Assembly: GCA_018266295.1 (NCBI GenBank)
Contig: JAFEAQ010000022.1
Span: 149,179 to 213,178 of the forward strand
Reading direction: 5' to 3'
Origin: Bdellovibrionales bacterium
Lineage (GTDB): Bacteria; Bdellovibrionota; Bdellovibrionia; Bdellovibrionales; Bdellovibrionaceae
DNA length: 64,000 bases
The notes under the pieces were generated by a model. The model had not been told where the DNA came from. It ran no database searches and was given only the letters and a program-made list of their open reading frames with translations. Position 1 is the first letter of the stretch, and every line of letters starts with the position of its first letter. Of the stretch, positions 57,688-64,000 are shown in pieces. Made by a program: the position numbers and the translations under genes.

Positions 57688-60066
57688 ATGCGGTTTGTAA
57701 GCGGAATTTCAATATTACTTTGTTTATACTTCGTGCTTCCAGCTAGCGCCTTCGACCCCGCCTCCACCAATATGTTCTTGCGCGGGGAATGCCAACAATT
57801 CCTCGATAACAAGTGCACAAAAATGTCGACGGGTGTGCGCCGCTCGCTCGAGGCCTGTGCGATCAATCAAAAGGCTCATGAGTGTGATAAGATCGCCGCC
57901 GAAAATCCTGAGATCAAAGATCTCATCGTGAACTGCAACGCCAAAGAATTCTGCGAACAGCAAACCTACTCACCCACCGATGAAGCCCTTGCCTGCTGGA
58001 ATGGCCTGAAGGGATCGGTCGTCGATACCGCAAAAGCGATTAGCTCGATCTTTACCGGCGCCTGGGACCGCATCAAAGCCGATCGTGAAAAGCGCGCCGC
58101 TTTTGTTGCTTCGTGCGACAAATCCATTGCTTGTAAGCGGGATCTCACCAAAGACTTTCCGTATCATGCAAAACTCAGCGACGCCGAACTCAACAAGTAC
58201 TCCGCCGATCAACTTCTCCGCATGGTGGAGTATGATGCCATTGCAAGAAGTTACAAAGCCTACAACTACGGCGGCAAATCCGATGCAGTTCCAGCAGCAA
58301 CAAAAGATCCCAACGAGGGTCTAAAAAAACTCCAGGCGCTTTGGGCGACGGCCAGCGAACTTGCTTCACAAAAATACCATCGCTATAGCTGCTACACGCC
58401 TGCTGCGAAAGAGGAACTCAAGTGCTACATCTTTGCCACCATCGTTGACCCCACATTTGTCGCTGGCAAAGGCGCAAAACTCCTCAAAGCCCGTCGCCTC
58501 CTTGAAGCCGTCGAAAAAGAAAAAGAGGTCACCGCAATCGCCGCCCGCGAAGTGCGCGCCCCTGTCAGATCCATCGGCAAAACGGAGTTCTCTAGCAAGT
58601 ATTTGAACTACTCCCCGACGACGAAAGAGCAAAACCTGCAATGGATGGCCTTAGCTGAGAACGCACCAAAGAACACGAAATTCTTTGAAGTCGAAAACTC
58701 CGTCATGAAAAACTTGAACGACACGATGAAGGATAAAAACCTCGTCACCAGCCTCACCAACTACCACAAAGAGATTCTGCAAACTAAAACTGAAAAACTC
58801 ATGGCCGACCTCAAAGCAGAGTTCCCGGATCTTGAGGTGGTTGCTTACTCCGATTTTAAAGCCAGCCGTTTTGCCTTTAAAGGGCAAGCCCCGCCCGATT
58901 TGCAACAACGCCTGAATCAGATCTTAAAAGACACCAATCAAGAGTTTTCGGATTTCGTTGTTAAAAATGGCATCGTCAAAGAATCCGAGCATCCCGAAAA
59001 CTGGTTCCGCGCCGGTTACGGTGAAACCGCCGACCAAGCAAGTCTTGCTTCCCGATACTCACGACAAAGCAGCGAAAACTCTCTGCAGAGCTATGCCGCT
59101 TCCGAACTAAAATCCACAATGACGATGAAAGTGCGCTCGGTTGAGTCCATGCGCACGCAATTACAATCAGAGTTGGGACACACATCTCTGCTTGAGGGCA
59201 CGACCAAGAAAACACTTTCCGCAGATGCCATTGATATTATCCGTAAAAATGGCAACGACGTCGCGAAAACTCAAGCAGACCTTAAAAATCGCTTTGGTCT
59301 TTCTGAAATCTCTGAAACTTCCGTCCGAAAAATGCAAACCTATGTAAAATCCGTCGACGAGTTCTCGCCAAGCATTCACATTGCTCAGCGCGAGATTTCA
59401 CACTTAGATGAAGCCCAGTTCGGCGGTCTTTCTGCGGACATGGCCGGCATGGGCTCTAAAAACCTAAATGCCACGGCAAAAGCTCTCAGCGAATCAAAGA
59501 GCCTTGATGAGGCCCTCGCTCAAACTCGCAAATCCGAAAAGGCCATAACAACTCAGTTTAATAAGCAAAAAGAGACTTTCAAAAACGTCATCCAGGATGT
59601 GGTCGGCAAAGACCGCATTAAAACCATCTGTAGTGGGGACGACTGCACGGCCATTCCAAAGCAACTTTTGAGCGATACTGAAAAAGAAAAAATTCTGCAA
59701 AAATTAACAGATGCGGGATACTCGTCAGAATTCCGCCTGGCGTTTATTCCTGAAAATATCGCCGATGCCTCCGCCCGCACCCAGATGGCGGTTCACGGCG
59801 AAAGTATCGAAAAAGCCCTCCGTAAGAATCTGGCTGATAAGATGGAGCCGGCAAAACTCAAAGGCATTGTCTTTGGGGTTGATATGAAAACAACGAAGCT
59901 CAATCAGGGCGGAGTCAAACTGATCACCGCGAGTAGTTCGCAAGTGCGGCTGTCTTCAAGTGAAGAGCGACTTATTTCTGACAGCTTTCAAAAAGCCCTC
60001 GAGCAAGTGAACCAAGACCTTGCCAAAAGCGGCGCCAATGCGGGTTATCGCAGTTGGAATCCTTAG
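57688..60066 (+). CDS. Very large secreted protein of unknown function
   Basis: A 792-aa protein with a signal peptide (LLCLYFVLPASAFDP) and about ten Cys in the first 250 residues, suggesting disulfides. The middle and C-terminal parts are helical and Lys/Glu/Ser-rich, with no known domain. It is intact and GC-rich like its chromosomal neighbours. Secretion to the periplasm or outside is likely. Whether the upstream sigma factor controls it is open. Confidence 0.65.
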   Translation: MRFVSGISILLCLYFVLPASAFDPASTNMFLRGECQQFLDNKCTKMSTGVRRSLEACAINQKAHECDKIAAENPEIKDLIVNCNAKEFCEQQTYSPTDEALACWNGLKGSVVDTAKAISSIFTGAWDRIKADREKRAAFVASCDKSIACKRDLTKDFPYHAKLSDAELNKYSADQLLRMVEYDAIARSYKAYNYGGKSDAVPAATKDPNEGLKKLQALWATASELASQKYHRYSCYTPAAKEELKCYIFATIVDPTFVAGKGAKLLKARRLLEAVEKEKEVTAIAAREVRAPVRSIGKTEFSSKYLNYSPTTKEQNLQWMALAENAPKNTKFFEVENSVMKNLNDTMKDKNLVTSLTNYHKEILQTKTEKLMADLKAEFPDLEVVAYSDFKASRFAFKGQAPPDLQQRLNQILKDTNQEFSDFVVKNGIVKESEHPENWFRAGYGETADQASLASRYSRQSSENSLQSYAASELKSTMTMKVRSVESMRTQLQSELGHTSLLEGTTKKTLSADAIDIIRKNGNDVAKTQADLKNRFGLSEISETSVRKMQTYVKSVDEFSPSIHIAQREISHLDEAQFGGLSADMAGMGSKNLNATAKALSESKSLDEALAQTRKSEKAITTQFNKQKETFKNVIQDVVGKDRIKTICSGDDCTAIPKQLLSDTEKEKILQKLTDAGYSSEFRLAFIPENIADASARTQMAVHGESIEKALRKNLADKMEPAKLKGIVFGVDMKTTKLNQGGVKLITASSSQVRLSSSEERLISDSFQKALEQVNQDLAKSGANAGYRSWNP

Positions 60067-60068
60067 CC

Positions 60069-60857
60069 CTATTCAAAACTCAGAATGATTTCTAACGGAG
60101 TGTGATCGGAGCCTTTAAAGCCGTGCAGGACCTGGTTTTCATGGACATTAATTCCGCGCACAAAAATATGATCCAACTTAAAGAATCGATTATCGCCCTT
60201 AAAGTCCACTGGATAAAGTTTTAGCTGTGATAGCATTTGCACGAGTAAAATCCAGCGCCGCGTATTCCATGTATTAAAATCGCCGGCAAAAATAAGTGGC
60301 CCTTTGTGGGCCTCTATCTGTTGGATTTTTTCTTCGATGGATTTAATGAATAAATTCGTTGTGGTGAAATTGAGCGAATGCGTATTAATCACCATGAGCT
60401 TGTCTTCGCGGCCTTCGATTTTAAACTGAGATAGTAGCGCAATCTTAGGTGTCAGCAAAAACAACTCACGGCTTTTGGTGCGCACGAATTTTAAGTCATA
60501 GCTTTCCGCCCGGGCGCCAATCACCACGCCGGTGGCGTGATCGGGGTTCAGGTGAAAACTCGCCGCCATATTCCAAGCATAGCGCGAAAAATCATTGCGC
60601 CAGATATTCGGCATTTTGTGATCGGTGATGGCTTCTTGCAAAAGAACGAGATCATGACCTTTGATGATGTCACGGAATTCCGCTTCCCAGCGAGGATCTT
60701 TCCCCTTCCACACATTCCAGACGAGGACCTTCACATTTTTCTCTGGCAAGGTTTTTTCGCTATAGGCCCCGATCGTGATCAAACTCTCGTGGGCCGAGGG
60801 AACATAAAAAGGCGTTGTGAATAACTTCGACTTAGGTGACTTTGGCAAGGTACTCAT
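60069..60857 (-). CDS. Endonuclease/exonuclease/phosphatase family protein
   Basis: A 262-aa EEP-fold protein: [42 protein letters not shown] and [13 protein letters not shown] carry the metal- and phosphate-binding residues (N, E, N/H, D-x-N, D-H). Substrate could be nucleic acid or a phospholipid. ATG 60857 overlaps the cysK end by 26 bases; a frame to 60950 would overlap by 119. Confidence 0.75.
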   Translation of the reverse strand: MSTLPKSPKSKLFTTPFYVPSAHESLITIGAYSEKTLPEKNVKVLVWNVWKGKDPRWEAEFRDIIKGHDLVLLQEAITDHKMPNIWRNDFSRYAWNMAASFHLNPDHATGVVIGARAESYDLKFVRTKSRELFLLTPKIALLSQFKIEGREDKLMVINTHSLNFTTTNLFIKSIEEKIQQIEAHKGPLIFAGDFNTWNTRRWILLVQMLSQLKLYPVDFKGDNRFFKLDHIFVRGINVHENQVLHGFKGSDHTPLEIILSFE

Positions 60858-61821
60858 CCAAAACAGTGGCCACTGGAAGTGCCTGGGCTTCATTGCGCTC
60901 TTGTTCCGCCAACAAGGTCGACAAATAGCGCTCCGTATAGCTTGGCACAATCACTACGATGTTCTTACCGCGGTTTTCTTCTCTGGCTGCGACTCGAAGT
61001 CCTACAGCGATTGCTGCCCCCGAGCTAATCCCCACAGGAATGCCTTCTTTTTTAATCACTTCCCGCGCCATTTTCATCGCGTCTTCTGAAGAGATCGTTT
61101 CAACACTGTCGACAACATTTCTGTCGAAATTCTTCGGCACAAAACCCGCCGCGAGACCTTGTATTTTGTGTGGCCCTGGCTTGCCACCAGAAAGCACAGG
61201 GCTCTCAGTCGGCTCAACTGCGATCATTTTCACTGCAGGCTTCTTAGCCTTCAGCACTTGACCGACACCCGTGATCGTTCCCCCCGTCCCAACACCTGAG
61301 ACGACGATATCGACTTTTCCGTCGGTGTCGTTCCAAATTTCAAGGGCCGTTGTTTCACGGTGAATTTCAGGATTTGCCGGGTTCTCAAACTGACTTGGCA
61401 TGAATGCATTTTTATTCTTATCAACGAGCTCGAGCGCCTTAGCAATGGCCCCCTTCATTCCCAGCGGGCCCGGAGTCAATACGATCTTCGCGCCTAAAAG
61501 CAGCAACAAAGTTCTACGCTCTTGCGACATTGTCTCTGGCATTGTCAGAGTCAGATTGTAACCGCGAGCCGCACAGATAAACGCCAGCGCAATGCCGGTA
61601 TTGCCGCTTGTCGGCTCAATGACATCCATGCCCGGTTTTAATTTTCCCGCTCGTTCCGCAGTTTCAATAATATTCATGCCGATGCGATCCTTCACGGAGC
61701 CCAGCGGATTAAAAAATTCAAGCTTCAGTAACAACTTTCCCGGAAGATCTTTTCCGAGGCGTTGCATTTGTACGAGGGGGGTTCTGCCGATTGTTTTTGT
61801 AATATCTGAGTATATTTTCAT
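60832..61821 (-). CDS. cysK: Cysteine synthase A
   Basis: A 329-aa PLP enzyme: [14 protein letters not shown] with the PLP lysine, [30 protein letters not shown] for the phosphate cup, and [13 protein letters not shown]. It makes cysteine from O-acetylserine and sulfide in the cytoplasm. Length and motifs are complete. The EEP gene follows in the same direction. Confidence 0.92.
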   Translation of the reverse strand: MKIYSDITKTIGRTPLVQMQRLGKDLPGKLLLKLEFFNPLGSVKDRIGMNIIETAERAGKLKPGMDVIEPTSGNTGIALAFICAARGYNLTLTMPETMSQERRTLLLLLGAKIVLTPGPLGMKGAIAKALELVDKNKNAFMPSQFENPANPEIHRETTALEIWNDTDGKVDIVVSGVGTGGTITGVGQVLKAKKPAVKMIAVEPTESPVLSGGKPGPHKIQGLAAGFVPKNFDRNVVDSVETISSEDAMKMAREVIKKEGIPVGISSGAAIAVGLRVAAREENRGKNIVVIVPSYTERYLSTLLAEQERNEAQALPVATVLDEYLAKVT

Positions 61822-61933
61822 GGCTGTCTCGCTCTCTCTGAGAAGAATGAGACTCTAGCTTAGCTTTTATTCCCTGCTAATTCCAGAATATGCAGATGTG
61901 TCATTTGTCATGATTATGTTTCAGGACTGAGGG

Positions 61934-61968
61934 CCGTGCGACAGTTCACAATGAACTAAGCCGCACGG
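61934..61968. terminator. Two-part hairpin at the 3' end of the receiver-like gene
   Basis: CCGTGCG (61934-61940) pairs with CGCACGG (61962-61968), and inside AGTTCA (61943-61948) pairs with TGAACT (61952-61957). It overlaps the stop codon of the minus-strand gene. No T-run follows, so a role in 3' end formation is tentative. Confidence 0.45.
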
Positions 61969-63824
61969 ATTTTGGCAGCAAGAGCCGCTTGCTGAGCAGC
62001 GGCCTCTTGTTTTTGCTCATGGTCTTCGATCATGTCATTCAAATAGTTCTGCGCTTGATACTTTGAAATCGCTGCGACAGCGTCCTTCTGCACATGCATG
62101 TGAGTGACACCTTGTTTTTTCAAGCGGTCCATTTGTTTGTTATAAAAGACCCCGCCCTTGGGAGTGTACAGGACGTATTTATTATTGTTTGGCAAATAGA
62201 CATAGAGATCGAACTCCACTTGCCGGTCTCCTTGAAGTTCATTGAGGCTGATCTTAGCCATGTCTTTTTGATGAGAATCTTCAAGGATTGCTTTAATCGG
62301 ACGGCGCGGAAAGAAGGCCATCGCCACTTCGTTTCCTTCGTGCACCGACTTACGCAAGAACTCTGCGTACTCCAACGCCCAAGGCTCGAAGTCCACTTGC
62401 TTGATTTTGATTTCCATTCCATCGTTATCAGAGACTTCCTCTCCGTTGTCTTTGAGGAATTTGAAAAGCTTTGCTTTCACCGAATCAATAAACACCTGGT
62501 CTATCTTGCGGTTTTTACCCATGACGGCGACGAGGTATCCCGAAAAACGCTCGGATTCAACGATGATGCACGCGGCACTGGTATTGTCCTGGGCCTTTTC
62601 TTTAACAACTCCATCACGAACCATCACCGACTCTTCAAGAGACTTCTGGGTTCCACGAGCGATCAAAGTTTGATTGGCATCACTGCGGGCGCGTTTTTCT
62701 CTAATGCGCTCGACGTGAGCGCGATCATCTTGCATCGGCGCCCAGTTGGAAGCCGCTTGGCGACGACGGTATTCACGCGAACCTAAACCCTCTTTAGGAA
62801 TGCCGTCGCTGTCTTTGCCAGAAGAATTGTCGCCAGTACCTTCAGCACCCGGCGCACCACCACTCCAGCCATTTTCTCCATCAGCGCCAGGCTGCCCTGG
62901 ATACCGAGGCTGACCGTTTCCGCCATCTTGCGGGTTGATGTAATTAGAACCGAAGCCATTGGGATTTTGAACATTGCCAAAGCCACCTTGGCCACCTGCT
63001 GGCGGAACGTAAGTGCCACCAGGCCCCGAGGAGCCTTTTTGCACGTAAGTTTGGCCGAAACCATTCTGCCCATTTTGCATTCCACCGGAGTTCTCTCCTT
63101 TGCCTTGCAAGTATGGGGGCAGAGAATTTTCCTGATTTTTATTTCCAGAGTTCATCGTCGGAATAAAATTCGACTCTGTCGGACGAACGTCGTCGTCATC
63201 AATGGCTGTGGCGACGATGTTGTTGTTATCGACTTTGTTGCTGGTCGCGGTCGTAGTGATGCTGCCCTCTTCGCCCAAGAGCTGAGCGAAAAGTTTGCCG
63301 GCATCGCCACCCATCTCGCCGCCGCCTTTGATTTCGATATTACCGTTACCACCACCCTTGATGGAGATCATATCGTTGCCGTCGGCGTCTTTCTGACCTT
63401 GGAACTTGTCGTTGGCATTCTGAACAGTCGCGCGAGTTTGTTGATCTTTGAGGTACTTATTCACGCAACGCTCGATCGCAGGGCCCGTGACTGGCGGATA
63501 CACACGATACTCGGTCGCAGCTTCGTTCAGCATTTTGAAAGAAGTGGAGTTTTGATTTTCAGCAAAGGCGATGCAGGCAACTGGGAAAGCTTGAGCAAGA
63601 AGTTTAGGAAGAGCGCGGACTTTTTTATTGGGGTGATCAACGCTGATCAAGATGTAGCTAGGTTTGTTTGAAACGATTTGAACGAGGGCCTCTTTGAGAT
63701 TCGCTGTGGAATAAAGTCTCCAGCCACGATTTCGCAAAAACGTTTCTACCACTGCCAACGATGAAACGTTGGATTTGAGGATAAGCATCGTCTTGGGTAT
63801 TTCTACCCCTTGAGTTTCACTCAT
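61956..63824 (-). CDS. Receiver-like regulator with Gly-rich linker
   Basis: A 622-aa protein. Residues 1-125 resemble a response-regulator receiver (TMLILKSNVSSLAVVETFLR, then YILISVDHPNKK) but lack the clear acidic pocket. A Gly/Asn-rich linker (about 165-345) follows. The C-terminal part (SLNELQGDRQVEFDLYVYLP, then GVFYNKQMDRLKKQGVTHMH) recalls the domain that precedes HD-GYP domains, but no HD-GYP follows. ATG 63824 is preferred over 63860. A signalling scaffold is plausible. Confidence 0.55.
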   Translation of the reverse strand: MSETQGVEIPKTMLILKSNVSSLAVVETFLRNRGWRLYSTANLKEALVQIVSNKPSYILISVDHPNKKVRALPKLLAQAFPVACIAFAENQNSTSFKMLNEAATEYRVYPPVTGPAIERCVNKYLKDQQTRATVQNANDKFQGQKDADGNDMISIKGGGNGNIEIKGGGEMGGDAGKLFAQLLGEEGSITTTATSNKVDNNNIVATAIDDDDVRPTESNFIPTMNSGNKNQENSLPPYLQGKGENSGGMQNGQNGFGQTYVQKGSSGPGGTYVPPAGGQGGFGNVQNPNGFGSNYINPQDGGNGQPRYPGQPGADGENGWSGGAPGAEGTGDNSSGKDSDGIPKEGLGSREYRRRQAASNWAPMQDDRAHVERIREKRARSDANQTLIARGTQKSLEESVMVRDGVVKEKAQDNTSAACIIVESERFSGYLVAVMGKNRKIDQVFIDSVKAKLFKFLKDNGEEVSDNDGMEIKIKQVDFEPWALEYAEFLRKSVHEGNEVAMAFFPRRPIKAILEDSHQKDMAKISLNELQGDRQVEFDLYVYLPNNNKYVLYTPKGGVFYNKQMDRLKKQGVTHMHVQKDAVAAISKYQAQNYLNDMIEDHEQKQEAAAQQAALAAKIRAA

Positions 63825-63953
63825 AACCTGCCTGTTCTTCCCTTTATTCCAGTAAGTCATTCAGTCTACTTAACGGAATATTTACCGGATCTTTACAGGT
63901 CTTTGACAGGGCCTAGGACTAACTATCGAACAGTTTATTGCGGTCGATGTGGT

Positions 63954-64000
63954 AAGGTCGTGCCAGAACACTTCAGAAGCCCGACCTTGCCTTGAGGAGA
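63954..64000 (+). other. Inverted repeat and RBS of a gene starting beyond the window
   Basis: AAGGTCG (63954-63960) pairs with CGACCTT (63982-63988), and TTGAGGAGA fills the last nine bases, a strong ribosome-binding site for a plus-strand gene beginning just past the window edge. The region 63825-63953 between this and the minus-strand gene should hold divergent promoters. Confidence 0.4.

Noticed and set aside
60858..60950. N-terminal extension of the EEP-family protein
   Set aside because: The extra residues are encoded inside the end of cysK in another frame and look random; ATG 60857 is more likely.
62094..62786. 230-aa plus-strand frame
   Set aside because: It is the antisense of the receiver-like gene, whose codon pattern and domains are on the minus strand.

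Overview
The window looks like a chromosomal segment of a Bdellovibrio-type predatory bacterium. This rests on gene style: a DUF4423/TIGR02147-like regulator paired with a small exported protein, many exported and lipoprotein hypotheticals, an MreB of the type found in that group, and a very long secreted orphan. The species cannot be fixed from the sequence alone. Two compositional regimes meet at a tRNA-His gene (44939-45016). Everything to its left is AT-rich accessory DNA; everything to its right is more GC-rich housekeeping DNA.

The accessory part reads as two integrative conjugative elements in tandem at the 3' end of tRNA-His. A 13-bp direct repeat, GAAAAATGGGGTG, which includes the tRNA CCA end, lies at 14532-14544 and again at 44933-44945. 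Between the repeats is an apparently complete element of about 30.4 kb: tyrosine integrase and excisionase at its left end, a compact type IV secretion operon (16.2-23.9 kb, minus strand), cargo, and at its right end a coupling ATPase, a Replic_Relax-like protein and an origin-like site. Left of 14532 is the right-hand part of a second element with its own paralogous coupling ATPase / Replic_Relax / origin-like module (11.9-14.5 kb) and a defence cargo. Both origin-like sites share one architecture: a nested palindrome with core TGCTGACCACC/GGTGGTCAGCA, three 10-11 bp iterons, and three GTCCC decamers phased at exactly 10 bp.

Left element cargo (1-11.7 kb): the end of a DISARM operon (drmA end, drmB, drmC) running straight into a 203-aa unknown and a caspase-like protease. 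Next come a CoiA-like nuclease and a divergent Cys-rich finger protein around an ATGTAAC/GTTACAT palindrome, then a three-gene translationally coupled operon with two HDRF phospholipase-D-like proteins and a 650-aa unknown, then a higBA-type toxin-antitoxin pair. Right element cargo (24.2-42.2 kb): regulators, DUF4145 and Abi-alpha-like proteins, a large Zn/Cd/Co efflux cluster (P1B ATPase, HME-RND pump, an unusually short adaptor, outer-membrane factor, porin-like proteins, paired lipoproteins and paired CHFGH-motif proteins), an M15-type peptidase, a two-TM channel-like protein with a 236-aa partner, and a putative toxin-antitoxin pair. The transfer operon starts behind a leader that can pair perfectly with its own ribosome-binding site and start codon.

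The chromosomal part (45.1-64 kb) carries a FecR-like protein, an LPS-type glycosyltransferase, mreB, a class IV aminotransferase, metG (apparently starting at CTG), a SpoU methyltransferase, trmO, an MFS transporter, exoD, an ECF sigma factor with a membrane partner, a 792-aa secreted unknown, an EEP-family hydrolase, cysK and a receiver-like regulator. A decayed carbonic anhydrase tail lies just before metG.
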